A stretch of DNA of 64,000 nt from Synchiropus splendidus. Its lineage: Eukaryota; Chordata; Actinopteri; Syngnathiformes; Callionymidae. The stretch covers positions 186,001 to 250,000 of the forward strand of contig NC_071350.1 of the NCBI RefSeq assembly GCF_027744825.2, in the 5' to 3' direction. This document shows, piece by piece, positions 49,634 through 63,921 of the stretch; the stretch's first letter is position 1; each line of letters opens with the position of its first letter. The notes beneath the pieces are model-generated. The model ran no database searches. It worked only from the letters and a program-made list of their open reading frames with translations, and was not told the origin of the DNA. Made by a program: the position numbers and the translations under genes.

Positions 49634-52600
49634 GCCATAACTTTTCAGGGAAGCTTCAGAACATGAAATTTTAACCTCCCACTATAGCAGAAAGGGTCTT
49701 TCTAGTAGTTGCACATCAAATCTAAACTGTCTGAAGTGTTTTTCCAAAGTTATCAACACTTTTATGTTTGGCGTTCCGAAACCCACCTTATCTCAGGCTG
49801 AAAAGCGTTTTTGTGCATTGTGCCATAACTTTTCAGGGAAGCTTCAGAACATGAAATTTTAACCTCCCACTATAGCAGAAAGGGTCTTTCTAGTAGTTGC
49901 ATATCAAATCTAAGCTGTCTGAAGTGTTTTTCAAAAGTTATCAACACTTTTATGTTTGGCGTTCCGAAACCCACCTTATCTCAGGCTGAAAAGCGTTTTT
50001 GTGCATTGTGCCATAACTTTTCAGGAAAGCTTCAGAACATGAAATTTTAACCTCCCACTATAGCAGAAAGGGTCTTTCTAGTAGTTGCACATCAAATCTA
50101 AACTGTCTGAAGTGTTTTTCCAAAGTTATCAACACTTTTATGTTTGGCGTTCCGAAACCCACCTTATCTCAGGCTGAAAAGCGTTTTTGTGCATTGTGCC
50201 ATAACTTTTCAGGGAAGCTTCAGAACATGAAATTTTAACCTCCCACTATAGCAGAAAGGGTCTTTCTAGTAGTTGCACATCAAATCTAAACTGTCTGAAG
50301 TGTTTTTCCAAAGTTATTAACACTTTTATGTTTGGCGTTCCGAAACCCACCTTATCTCAGGCTGAAAAGCGTTTTTGTGCATTGTGCCATAACTTTTCAG
50401 GAAAGCTTCAGAACATGAAATTTTAACCTCCCACTATAGCAGAAAGGGTCTTTCTAGTAGGTGCACATCAAATCTAAGCTCTCTGAAGTGTTTTTCGAAA
50501 GTTATCAACACTTTTATGTTTGGCGTTCCGAAACCCACCTTATCTCAGGCTGAAAAGCGTTTTTATGCATTGTGCCATAACTTTTCAGGGAAGCTTCAGA
50601 ACATGAAATTTTAACCTCCCACTATAGCAGAAAGGGTCTTTCTAGTAGTTGCACATCAAATCTAAACTGTCTGAAGTGTTTTTCCAAAGTTATCAACACT
50701 TTTATGTTTGGCGTTCCGAAACCCACCTTATCTCAGGCTGAAAAGCGTTTTTACGCATTGTGCCATAACTTTTCAGGGAACCTTCAGAACATGAAATTTT
50801 AACCTCCCACTATAGCAGAAAGGGTCTTTCTAGTAGGTGCACATCAAATCTAAGCTGTCTGAAGTGTTTTTCGAAAGTTATCAACACTTTTATGTTTGGC
50901 GTTCCGAAACCCACCTTATCTCAGGCTGAAAAGCGTTTTTGTGCATTGTGCCATAACTTTTCAGGGAAGCTTCAGAACATGAAATTTTAACCTCCCACTA
51001 TAGCAGAAAGGGTCTTTCTAGTAGTTGCACATCAAATCTAAACTGTCTGAAGTGTTTTTCCAAAGTTATTAACACTTTTATGTTTGGCGTTCCGAAACCC
51101 ACCTTATCTCAGGCTGAAAAGCGTTTTTGTGCATTGTGCCATAACTTTTCAGGGAAGCTTCAGAACATGAAATTTTAACCTCCCACTATAGCAGAAAGGG
51201 TCTTTCTAGTAGTTACACATCAAATCTAAACTGTCTGAAGTGTTTTTCCAAAGTTATTAACACTTTTATGTTTGGCGTTCGGAAACCCACCTTATCTCAG
51301 GCTGAAAAGCGTTTTTGTGCATTGTGCCATAACTTTTCAGGGAAGCTTCAGAACATGAAATTTTAACCTCCCACTATAGCAGAAAGGGTCTTTCTAGTAG
51401 TTGCACATCAAATCTAAACTGTCTGAAGTGTTTTTCCAAAGTTATCAACACTTTTATGTTTGGCGTTCCGAAACCCACCTTATCTCAGGCTGAAAAGCGT
51501 TTTTACGCATTGTGCCATAACTTTTCAGGGAAGCTTCAGAACATGAAATTTTAACCTCCCACTATAGCAAAAAGGGTCTTTCTAGTAGGTGCACATCAAA
51601 TCTAAGCTGTCTGAAGTGTTTTTCGAAAGTTATCAACACTTTTATGTTTGGCGTTCCGAAACCCACCTTATCTCAGGCAGAAAAGCGTTTTTGTGCATTG
51701 TGCCATAACTTTTCAGGGAAGCTTCAGAACATGACATTTTAACCTCCCACTATAGCAGAAAGGGTCTTTCAAGTAGTTGCACATCAAATCTAAGCTGTCT
51801 GAAGTGTTTTTCAAAAGTTATCAACACTTTTATGTTTGGCGTTCCGAAACCCACCTTATCTCAGGCTGAAAAGCGTTTTTGTGCATTGTGCCATAACTTT
51901 TCAGGAAAGCTTCAGAACATGAAATTTTAACCTCCCACTATAGCAGAAAGGGTCTTTCTAGTAGGTGCACATCAAATCTAAGCTCTCTGAAGTGTTTTTC
52001 GAAAGTTATCAACACTTTTATGTTTGGCGTTCCGAAACCCACCTTATCTCAGGCTGAAAAGCGTTTTTGTGCATTGTGCCATAACTTTTCAGGGAAGCTA
52101 CAGAACATGAAATTTTAACCTCCCACTATAGCAGAAAGGGCCTTTCTAGTAGTTGCACATCAAATCTAAACTGTCTGAAGTGTTTTTCCAAAGTTATTAA
52201 CACTTTTATGTTTGGCGTTCCGAAACCCACCTTATCTCAGGCTGAAAAGCGTTTTTGTGCATTGTGCCATAACTTTTCAGGGAAGCTTCAGAACATGAAA
52301 TTTTAACCTCCCACTATAGCAGAAAGGGTCTTTCTAGTAGTTGCACATCAAATCTAAACTGTCTGAAGTGTTTTTCCAAAGTTATTAACACTTTTATGTT
52401 TGGCGTTTCGAAACCCACCTTATCTCAGGCTGAAAAGCGTTTTTGTGCATTGTGCCATAACTTTTCAGGGAAGCTTCAGAACATGAAATTTTAACCTCCC
52501 ACTATAGCAGATAGGGTCTTTCTAGTAGTTGCACATCAAATCTAAACTGTCTGAAGTGTTTTTCCAAAGTTATTAACACTTTTATGTTTGGCGTTCCGAA

Positions 52601-55600
52601 ACCCACCTTATCTCAGGCTGAAAAGCGTTTTTGTGCATTGTGCCATAACTTTTCAGGGAAGCTTCAGAACATGAAATTTTAACCTCCCACTATAGCAGAA
52701 AGGGTCTTTCTAGTAGTTGCACATCAAATCTAAACTGTCTGAAGTGTTTTTCCAAAGTTATCAACACTTTTATGTTTGGCGTTCCGAAACCCACCTTATC
52801 TCAGGCTGAAAAGCGTTTTTACGCATTGTGCCATAACTTTTCAGGGAAGCTTCAGAACATGAAATTTTAATCTCCCACTATAGCAGAAAGGGTCTTTCTA
52901 GTAGGTGCACATCAAATCTAAGCTGTCTGAAGTGTTTTTCGAAAGTTATCAACACTTTTATGTTTGGCGTTCCGAAACCCACCTTATCTCAGGCTGAAAA
53001 GCGTTTTTGTGCATTGTGCCATAACTTTTCAGGGAAGCTTCAGAACATGAAATTTTAACCTCCCACTATAGCAGAAAGGGTCTTTCTAGTAGTTGCACAT
53101 CAAATCTAAACTGTCTGAAGTGTTTTTCCAAAGTTATTAACACTTTTATGTTTGGCGTTCCGAAACCCACCTTATCTCAGGCTGAAAAGCGTTTTTGTGC
53201 ATTGTGCCATAACTTTTCAGGGAAGCTTCAGAACATGAAATTTTAACCTCCCACTATAGCAGAAAGGGTCTTTCTAGTAGTTGCACATCAAATCTAAACT
53301 GTCTGAAGTGTTTTTCCAAAGTTATCAACACTTTTATGTTTGGCGTTCCGAAACCCACCTTATCTCAGGCTGAAAAGCGTTTTTACGCATTGTGCCATAA
53401 CTTTTCAGGGAAGCTTCAGAACATGAAATTTTAACCTCCCACTATAGCAGAAAGGGTCTTTCTAGTAGGTGCACATCAAATCTAAGCTGTCTGAAGTGTT
53501 TTTCGAAAGTTATCAACACTTTTATGTTTGGCGTTCCGAAACCCACCTTATCTCAGGCTGAAAAGCGTTTTTGTGCATTGTGCCATAACTTTTCAGGGAA
53601 GCTTCAGAACATGAAATTTTAACCTCCCACTATAGCAGAAAGGGTCTTTCTAGTAGTTGCACATCAAATCTAAGCTGTCTGAAGTGTTTTTCAAAAGTTA
53701 TCAACACTTTTATGTTTGGCGTTCCGAAACCCACCTTATCTCAGGCTGAAAAGCGTTTTTGTGCATTGTGCCATAACTTTTCAGGAAAGCTTCAGAACAT
53801 GAAATTTTAACCTCCCACTATAGCAGAAAGGGTCTTTCTAGTAGTTGCACATCAAATCTAAACTGTCTGAAGTGTTTTTCCAAAGTTATCAACACTTTTA
53901 TGTTTGGCGTTCCGAAACCCACCTTATCTCAGGCTGAAAAGCGTTTTTACGCATTGTGCCATAACTTTTCAGGGAAGCTTCAGAACATGAAATTTTAACC
54001 TCCCACTATAGCAGAAAGGGTCTTTCTAGTAGGTGCACATCAAATCTAAGCTCTCTGAAGTGTTTTTCGAAAGTTATCAACACTTTTATGTTTGGCGTTC
54101 CGAAACCCACCTTATCTCAGGCTGAAAAGCGTTTTTGTGCATTGTGCCATAACTTTTCAGGAAAGCTTCAAAACATGAAATTTTAACCTCCCACTATAGC
54201 AGAAAGGGTCTTTCTAGTAGTTGCACATCAAATCTAAACTGTCTGAAGTGTTTTTCCAAAGTTATTAACACTTTTATGTTTGGCGTTCCGAAACCCACCT
54301 TATCTCAGGCTGAAAAGCGTTTTTGTGCATTGTGCCATAACTTTTCAGGGAAGCTTCAGAACATGAAATTTTAACCTCCCACTATAGCAGAAAGGGTCTT
54401 TCTAGTAGTTGCACATCAAATCTAAACTGTCTGAAGTGTTTTTCCAAAGTTATCAACACTTTTATGTTTGGCGTTCCGAAACCCACCTTATCTCAGGCTG
54501 AAAAGCGTTTTTACGCATTGTGCCATAACTTTTCAGGGAAGCTTCAGAACATGAAATTTTAACCTCCCACTATAGCAGAAAGGGTCTTTCTAGTAGGTGC
54601 ACATCAAATCTAAGCTCTCTGAAGTGTTTTTCGAAAGTTATCAACACTTTTATGTTTGGCGTTCCGAAACCCACCTTATCTCAGGCTGAAAAGCGTTTTT
54701 GTGCATTGTGCCATAACTTTTCAGGGAAGCTTCAGAACATGAAATTTTAACCTCCCACTATAGCAGAAAGGGTCTTTCTAGTAGTTGCACATCAAATCTA
54801 AACTGTCTGAAGTGTTTTTCCAAAGTTATTAACACTTTTATGTTTGGCGTTCCGAAACCCACCTTATCTCAGGCTGAAAAGCGTTTTTGTGCATTGTGCC
54901 ATAACTTTTCAGGAAAGCTTCAGAACATGAAATTTTAACCTCCCACTATAGCAGAAAGGGTCTTTCTAGTAGTTGCACATCAAATCTAAACTGTCTGAAG
55001 TGTTTTTCCAAAGTTATCAACACTTTTATGTTTGGCGTTCCGAAACCCACCTTATCTCAGGCTGAAAAGCGTTTTTACGCATTGTGCCATAACTTTTCAG
55101 GGAAGCTTCAGAACATGAAATTTTAACCTCCCACTATAGCAGAAAGGGTCTTTCTAGTAGGTGCACATCAAATCTAAGCTCGCTGAAGTGTTTTTCGAAA
55201 GTTATCAACACTTTTATGTTTGGCGTTCCGAAACCCACCTTATCTCAGGCTGAAAAGCGTTTTTGTGCATTGTGCCATAACTTTTCAGGAAAGCTTCAGA
55301 ACATGAAATTTTAACCTCCCACTATAGCAGAAAGGGTCTTTCTAGTAGTTGCACATCAAATCTAAACTGTCTGAAGTGTTTTTCCAAAGTTATTAACACT
55401 TTTATGTTTGGCGTTCCGAAACCCACCTTATCTCAGGCTGAAAAGCGTTTTTGTGCATTGTGCCATAACTTTTCAGGGAAGCTTCAGAACATGAAATTTT
55501 AACCTCCCACTATAGCAGAAAGGGTCTTTCTAGTAGTTGCACATCAAATCTAAACTGTCTGAAGTGTTTTTCCAAAGTTATCAACACTTTTATGTTTGGC

Positions 55601-56401
55601 GTTCCGAAACCCACCTTATCTCAGGCTGAAAAGCGTTTTTGTGCATTGTGCCATAACTTTTCAGGGAAGCTTCAGAACATGAAATTTTAACCTCCCACTA
55701 TAGCAGAAAGGGTCTTTCTAGTAGTTGCACATCAAATCTAAGCTGTCTGAAGTGTTTTTCAAAAGTTATCAACACTTTTATGTTTGGCGTTCCGAAACCC
55801 ACCTTATCTCAGGCTGAAAAGCGTTTTTGTGCATTGTGCCATAACTTTTCAGGGAAGCTTCAGAACATGAAATTTTAACCTCCCACTATAGCAGAAAGGG
55901 TCTTTCTAGTAGTTGCACATCAAATCTAAACTGTCTGAAGTGTTTTTCCAAAGTTATCAACACTTTTATGTTTGGCGTTCCGAAACCCACCTTATCTCAG
56001 GCTGAAAAGCGTTTTTGTGCATTGTGCCATAACTTTTCAGGAAAGCTTCAGAACATGAAATTTTAACCTCCCACTATAGCAGAAAGGGTCTTTCTAGTAG
56101 TTGCACATCAAATCTAAACTGTCTGAAGTGTTTTTCCAAAGTTATCAACACTTTTATGTTTGGCGTTCCGAAACCCACCTTATCTCAGGCTGAAAAGCGT
56201 TTTTACGCATTGTGCCATAACTTTTCAGGGAAGCTTCAGAACATGAAATTTTAACCTCCCACTATAGCAGAAAGGGTCTTTCTAGTAGGTGCACATCAAA
56301 TCTAAGCTCTCTGAAGTGTTTTTCGAAAGTTATCAACACTTTTATGTTTGGCGTTCCGAAACCCACCTTATCTCAGGCTGAAAAGCGTTTTTGTGCATTG
56401 T
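49634..56401 (+). repeat. 34-monomer block, copy 2 expanded to 36 monomers (6768 bp)
   Basis: M265-M300 repeat 43242-49633. Matching markers lie at 50781, 51215, 51281, 51570, 51679, 51735, 51771, 52100, 52141 and 54171. Three monomers (A-B-C', 53018-53581) are extra relative to copy 1, and one D (M262 of copy 1) has no counterpart, giving the net gain of two. New changes in this copy include GTTTCG near 52408, AGATAGGG near 52511, AATCTCCC near 52870 and GCTCGCTG near 55181. Confidence 0.88.
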
Positions 56402-59400
56402 GCCATAACTTTTCAGGGAAGCTTCAGAACATGAAATTTTAACCTCCCACTATAGCAGAAAGGGTCTTTCTAGTAGTTGCACATCAAATCTAAACTGTCT
56501 GAAGTGTTTTTCCAAAGTTATTAACACTTTTATGTTTGGCGTTCCGAAACCCACCTTATCTCAGGCTGAAAAGCGTTTTTGTGCATTGTGCCATAACTTT
56601 TCAGGGAAGCTTCAGAACATGAAATTTTAACCTCCCACTATAGCAGAAAGGGTCTTTCTAGTAGGTGCACATCAAATCTAAGCTCTCTGAAGTGTTTTTC
56701 GAAAGTTATCAACACTTTTATGTTTGGCGTTCCGAAACCCACCTTATCTCAGGCTGAAAAGCGTTTTTGTGCATTGTGCCATAACTTTTCAGGGAAGCTT
56801 CAGAACATGAAATTTTAACCTCCCACTATAGCAGAAAGGGTCTTTCTAGTAGTTGCACATCAAATCTAAACTGTCTGAAGTGTTTTTCCAAAGTTATTAA
56901 CACTTTTATGTTTGGCGTTCCGAAACCCACCTTATCTCAGGCTGAAAAGCGTTTTTGTGCATTGTGCCATAACTTTTCAGGGAAGCTTCAGAACATGAAA
57001 TTTTAACCTCCCACTATAGCAGAAAGGGTCTTTCTAGTAGTTGCACATCAAATCTAAACTGTCTGAAGTGTTTTTCCAAAGTTATCAACACTTTTATGTT
57101 TGGCGTTCCGAAACCCACCTTATCTCAGGCTGAAAAGCGTTTTTACGCATTGTGCCATAACTTTTCAGGGAAGCTTCAGAACATGAAATTTTAACCTCCC
57201 ACTATAGCAGAAAGGGTCTTTCTAGTAGGTGCACATCAAATCTAAGCTGTCTGAAGTGTTTTTCGAAAGTTATCAACACTTTTATGTTTGGCGTTCCGAA
57301 ACCCACCTTATCTCAGGCTGAAAAGCGTTTTTGTGCATTGTGCCATAACTTTTCAGGGAAGCTTCAGAACATGAAATTTTAACCTCCCACTATAGCAGAA
57401 AGGGTCTTTCTAGTAGTTGCACATCAAATCTAAGCTGTCTGAAGTGTTTTTCCAAAGTTATCAACACTTTTATGTTTGGCGTTCCGAAACCCACCTTATC
57501 TCAGGCTGAAAAGCGTTTTTACGCATTGTGCCATAACTTTTCAGGGAAGCTTCAGAACATGAAATTTTAACCTCCCACTATAGCAGAAAGGGTCTTTCTA
57601 GTAGGTGCACATCAAATCTAAGCTCTCTGAAGTGTTTTTCGAAAGTTATCAACACTTTTATGTTTGGCGTTCCGAAACCCACCTTATCTCAGGCTGAAAA
57701 GCGTTTTTGTGCATTGTGCCATAACTTTTCAGGAAAGCTTCAGAACATGAAATTTTAACCTCCCACTATAGCAGAAAGGGTCTTTCTAGTAGTTGCACAT
57801 CAAATCTAAACTGTCTGAAGTGTTTTTCCAAAGTTATTAACACTTTTATGTTTGGCGTTCCGAAACCCACCTTATCTCAGGCTGAAAAGCGTTTTTGTGC
57901 ATTGTGCCATAACTTTTCAGGGAAGCTTCAGAACATGAAATTTTAACCTCCCACTATAACAGAAAGGGTCTTTCTAGTAGTTGCACATCAAATCTAAACT
58001 GTCTGAAGTGTTTTTCCAAAGTTATCAACACTTTTATGTTTGGCGTTCCGAAACCCACCTTATCTCAGGCTGAAAAGCGTTTTTACGCATTGTGCCATAA
58101 CTTTTCAGGGAAGCTTCAGAACATGAAATTTTAACCTCCCACTATAGCAGAAAGGGTCTTTCTAGTAGGTGCACATCAAATCTAAGCTCTCTGAAGTGTT
58201 TTTCGAAAGTTATCAACACTTTTATGTTTGGCGTTCCGAAACCCACCTTATCTCAGGCTGAAAAGCGTTTTTGTGCATTGTGCCATAACTTTTCAGGGAA
58301 GCTTCAGAACATGAAATTTTAACCTCCCACTATAGCATAAAGGGTCTTTCTAGTAGTTGCACATCAAATCTAAACTGTCTGAAGTGTTTTTCCAAAGTTA
58401 TTAACACTTTTATGTTTGGCGTTCCGAAACCCACCTTATCTCAGGCTGAAAAGCGTTTTTGTGCATTGTGCCATAACTTTTCAGGGAAGCTTCAGAACAT
58501 GAAATTTTAACCTCCCACTATAGCAGAAAGGGTCTTTCTAGTAGTTGCACATCAAATCTAAACTGTCTGAAGTGTTTTTCCAAAGTTATCAACACTTTTA
58601 TGTTTGGCGTTCCGAAACCCACCTTATCTCAGGCTGAAAAGCGTTTTTGTGCATTGTGCCATAACTTTTCAGGGAAGCTTCAGAACATGAAATTTTAACC
58701 TCCCACTATAGCAGAAAGGGTCTTTCTAGTAGGTGCACATCAAATCTAAGCTCTCTGAAGTGTTTTTCGAAAGTTATCAACACTTTTATGTTTGGCGTTC
58801 CGAAACCCACCTTATCTCAGGCTGAAAAGCGTTTTTGTGCATTGTGCCATAACTTTTCAGGGAAGCTTCAGAACATGAAATTTTAACCTCCCACTATAGC
58901 AGAAAGGGTCTTTCTAGTAGTTGCACATCAAATCTAAACTGTCTGAAGTGTTTTTCCAAAGTTATTAACACTTTTATGTTTGGCGTTCCGAAACCCACCT
59001 TATCTCAGGCTGAAAAGCGTTTTTGTGCATTGTGCCATAACTTTTCAGGGAAGCTTCAGAACATGAAATTTTAACCTCCCACTATAGCAGAAAGGGTCTT
59101 TCTAGTAGGTGCACATCAAATCTAAGCTGTCTGAAGTGTTTTTCGAAAGTTATCAACACTTTTATGTTTGGCGTTCCGAAACCCACCTTATCTCAGGCTG
59201 AAAAGCGTTTTTGTGCATTGTGCCATAACTTTTCAGGGAAGCTTCAGAACATGAAATTTTAACCTCCCACTATAGCAGAAAGGGTCTTTCTAGTAGTTGC
59301 ACATCAAATCTAAGCTGTCTGAAGTGTTTTTCAAAAGTTATCAACACTTTTATGTTTGGCGTTCCGAAACCCACCTTATCTCAGGCTGAAAAGCGTTTTT

Positions 59401-62400
59401 GTGCATTGTGCCATAACTTTTCAGGAAAGCTTCAGAACATGAAATTTTAACCTCCCACTATAGCAGAAAGGGTCTTTCTAGTAGGTGTACATCAAATCTA
59501 AGCTCTCTGAAGTGTTTTTCGAAAGTTATCAACACTTTTATGTTTGGCGTTCCGAAACCCACCTTATCTCAGGCTGAAAAGCGTTTTTGTGCATTGTGCC
59601 ATAACTTTTCAGGGAAGCTTCAGAACATGAAATTTTAACCTCCCACTATAGCAGAAAGGGTCTTTCTAGTAGTTGCACATCAAATCTAAACTGTCTGAAG
59701 TGTTTTTCCAAAGTTATTAACACTTTTATGTTTGGCGTTCCGAAACCCACCTTATCTCAGGCTGAAAAGCGTTTTTGTGCATTGTGCCATAACTTTTCAG
59801 GGAAGCTTCAGAACATGAAATTTTAACCTCCCACTATAGCAGAAAGGGTCTTTCTAGTAGTTGCACATCAAATCTAAACTGTCTGAAGTGTTTTTCCAAA
59901 GTTATCAACACTTTTATGTTTGGCGTTCCGAAACCCACCGTATCTCAGGCTGAAAAGCGTTTTTACGCATTGTGCCATAACTTTTCAGGGAAGCTTCAGA
60001 ACATGAAATTTTAACCTCCCACTATAGCAGAAAGGGTCTTTCTAGTAGGTGCACATCAAATCTAAGCTGTCTGTAGTGTTTTTCGAAAGTTATCAACACT
60101 TTTATGTTTGGCGTTCCGAAACCCACCTTATCTCAGGCTGAAAAGCGTTTTTGTGCATTGTGCCATAACTTTTCAGGGAAGCTTCAGAACATGAAATTTT
60201 AACCTCCCACTATAGCAGAAAGGGTCTTTCTAGTAGTTGCACATCAAATCTAAACTGTCTGAAGTGTTTTTCCAAAGTTATTAACACTTTTATGTTTGGC
60301 GTTCCGAAACCCACCTTATCTCAGGCTGAAAAGCGTTTTTGTGCATTGTGCCATAACTTTTCAGGGAAGCTTCAGAACATGAAATTTTAACCTCCCACTA
60401 TAGCAGAAAGGGTCTTTCTAGTAGTTGCACATCAAATCTAAACTGTCTGAAGTGTTTTTCCAAAGTTATTAACACTTTTATGTTTGGCGTTCCGAAACCC
60501 ACCTTATCTCAGGCTGAAAAGCGTTTTTGTGCATTGTGCCATAACTTTTCAGGGAAGCTTCAGAACATGAAATTTTAACCTCCCACTATAGCAGAAAGGG
60601 TCTTTCTAGTAGGTGCACATCAAATCTAAACTGTCTGAAGTGTTTTTCCAAAGTTATCAACACTTTTATGTTTGGCGTTCCGAAACCCACCTTATCTCAG
60701 GCTGAAAAGCGTTTTTACGCATTGTGCCATAACTTTTCAGGAAAGCTTCAGAACATGAAATTTTAACCTCCCACTATAGCAGAAAGGGTCTTTCTAGTAG
60801 GTGCACATCAAATCTAAGCTGTCTGAAGTGTTTTTCGAAAGTTATCAACACTTTTATGTTTGGCGTTCCGAAACCCACCTTATCTCAGGCTGAAAAGCGT
60901 TTTTGTGCATTGTGCCATAACTTTTCAGGGAAGCTTCAGAACATGAAATTTTAACCTCCCACTATAGCAGAAAGGGTCTTTCTAGTAGTTGCACATCAAA
61001 TCTAAGCTGTCTGAAGTGTTTTTCAAAAGTTATCAACACTTTTATGTTTGGCGTTCCGAAACCCACCTTATCTCAGGCTGAAAAGCGTTTTTGTGCATTG
61101 TGCCATAACTTTTCAGGAAAGCTTCAGAACATGAAATTTTAACCTCCCACTATAGCAGAAAGGGTCTTTCTAGTAGGTGCACATCAAATCTAAGCTGTCT
61201 GAAGTGTTTTTCGAAAGTTATCAACACTTTTATGTTTGGCGTTCCGAAACCCACCTTATCTCAGGCTGAAAAGCGTTTTTGTGCATTGTGCCATAACTTT
61301 TCAGGGAAGCTTCAGAACATGAAATTTTAACCTCCCACTATAGCAGAAAGGGTCTTTCTAGTAGTTGCACATCAAATCTAAACTGTCTGAAGTGTTTTTC
61401 CAAAGTTATTAACACTTTTATGTTTGGCGTTCCGAAACCCACCTTATCTCAGGCTGAAAAGCGTTTTTGTGCATTGTGCCTTAACTTTTCAGGGAAGCTT
61501 CAGAACATGAAATTTTAACGTCCCACTATAGCAGAAAGGGTCTTTCTAGTAGTTGCACATCAAATCTAAACTGTCTGAAGTGTTTTTCCAAAGTTATTAA
61601 CACTTTTATGTTTGGCGTTCCGAAACCCACCTTATCTCAGGCTGAAAAGCGTTTTTGTGCATTGTGCCATAACTTTTCAGGGAAGCTTCAGAACATGAAA
61701 TTTTAACCTCCCACTATAGCAGAAAGGGTCTTTCTAGTAGTTGCACATCAAATCTAAACTGTCTGAAGTGTTTTTCCAAAGTTATCAACACTTTTATGTT
61801 TGGCGTTCCGAAACCCACCTTATCTCAGGCTGAAAAGCGTTTTTACGCATTGTGCCATAACTTTTCAGGGAAGCTTCAGAACATGAAATTTTAACCTCCC
61901 ACTATAGCAGAAAGGGTCTTTCTAGTAGGTGCACATCAAATCTAAGCTGTCTGAAGTGTTTTTCGAAAGTTATCAACACTTTTATGTTTGGCGTTCCGAA
62001 ACCCACCTTATCTCAGGCTGAAAAGCGTTTTTGTGCATTGTGCCATAACTTTTCAGGGAAGCTTCAGAACATGAAATTTTAACCTCCCACTATAGCAGAA
62101 AGGGTCTTTCTAGTAGTTGCACATCAAATCTAAGCTGTCTGAAGTGTTTTTCAAAAGTTATCAACACTTTTATGTTTGGCGTTCCGAAACCCACCTTATC
62201 TCAGGCTGAAAAGCGTTTTTGTGCATTGTGCCATAACTTTTCAGGAAAGCTTCAGAACATGAAATTTTAACCTCCCACTATAGCAGAAAGGGTCTTTCTA
62301 GTAGTTGCACATCAAATCTAAACTGTCTGAAGTGTTTTTCCAAAGTTATCAACACTTTTATGTTTGGCGTTCCGAAACCCACCTTATCTCAGGCTGAAAA

Positions 62401-63921
62401 GCGTTTTTACGCATTGTGCCATAACTTTTCAGGGAAGCTTCAGAACATGAAATTTTAACCTCCCACTATAGCAGAAAGGGTCTTTCTAGTAGGTGCACAT
62501 CAAATCTAAGCTCTCTGAAGTGTTTTTCGAAAGTTATCAACACTTTTATGTTTGGCGTTCCGAAACCCACCTTATCTCAGGCTGAAAAGCGTTTTTGTGC
62601 ATTGTGCCATAACTTTTCAGGAAAGCTTCAGAACATGAAATTTTAACCTCCCACTATAGCAGAAAGGGTCTTTCTAGTAGTTGCACATCAAATCTAAACT
62701 GTCTGAAGTGTTTTTCCAAAGTTTTTAACACTTTTATGTTTGGCGTTCCGAAACCCACCTTATCTCAGGCTGAAAAGCGTTTTTGTGCATTGTGCCATAA
62801 CTTTTCAGGGAAGCTTCAGAACATGAAATTTTAACCTCCCACTATAGCAGAAAGGGTCTTTCTAGTAGTTGCACATCAAATCTAAACTGTCTGAAGTGTT
62901 TTTCCAAAGTTATCAACACTTTTATGTTTGGCGTTCCGAAACCCACCTTATCTCAGGCTGAAAAGCGTTTTTACGCATTGTGCCATAACTTTTCAGGGAA
63001 GCTTCAGAACATGAAATTTTAACCTCCCACTATAGCAGAAAGGGTCTTTCTAGTAGGTGCACATCAAATCTAAGCTCTCTGAAGTGTTTTTCGAAAGTTA
63101 TCAACACTTTTATGTTTGGCGTTCCGAAACCCACCTTATCTCAGGCTGAAAAGCGTTTTTGTGCATTGTGCCATAACTTTTCAGGGAAGCTTCAGAACAT
63201 GAAATTTTAACCTCCCACTATAGCAGAAAGGGTCTTTCTAGTAGTTGCACATCAAATCTAAACTGTCTGAAGTGTTTTTCCAAAGTTATTAACACTTTTA
63301 TGTTTGGCGTTCCGAAACCCACCTTATCTCAGGCTGAAAAGCGTTTTTGTGCATTGTGCCATAACTTTTCAGGGAAGCTTCAGAACATGAAATTTTAACC
63401 TCCCACTATAGCAGAAAGGGTCTTTCTAGTAGTTGCACATCAAATCTAAACTGTCTGAAGTGTTTTTCCAAAGTTATCAACACTTTTATGTTTGGCGTTC
63501 CGAAACCCACCTTATCTCAGGCTGAAAAGCGTTTTTGTGCATTGTGCCATAACTTTTCAGGGAAGCTTCAGAACATGAAATTTTAACCTCCCACTATAGC
63601 AGAAAGGGTCTTTCTAGTAGTTGCACATCAAATCTAAACTGTCTGAAGTGTTTTTCCAAAGTTATCAACACTTTTATGTTTGGCGTTCCGAAACCCACCT
63701 TGTCTCAGGCTGAAAAGCGTTTTTACGCATTGTGCCATAACTTTTCAGGGAAGCTTCAGAACATGAAATTTTAACCTCCCACTATAGCAGAAAGGGTCTT
63801 TCTAGTAGGTGCACATCAAATCTAAGCTGTCTGAAGTGTTTTTCGAAAGTTATCAACACTTTTATGTTTGGCGTTCCGAAACCCACCTTATCTCAGGCTG
63901 AAAAGCGTTTTTGTGCATTGT
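56402..63921 (+). repeat. Array zone 8: mixed A, B, C and C' monomers (M301-M340)
   Basis: Forty monomers show no long unit that I can define. Short runs such as A-B-C' and D-C-A resemble zone 3, and D-B-C-A-B-C at 62042-63169 resembles part of the 34-monomer block (compare 46626-47753). Recombinants are M306 (57342: T76, G93, C112, AC180) and M323 (60538: G76, A93, C112, AC180). C' copies with A17 at 60726 and 61102 are an unusual pairing. Confidence 0.75.
60538..60725 (+). repeat. Recombinant monomer M323 (C-type site 76 in a B monomer)
   Basis: G76 gives the GTGCAC palindrome of C types, followed by A93, G96, C112, C121 and AC180 of type B. The switch lies between 76 and 93. The next monomer (M324) is a C' with the unusual A17, so one exchange event near this junction could explain both. 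Confidence 0.65.
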
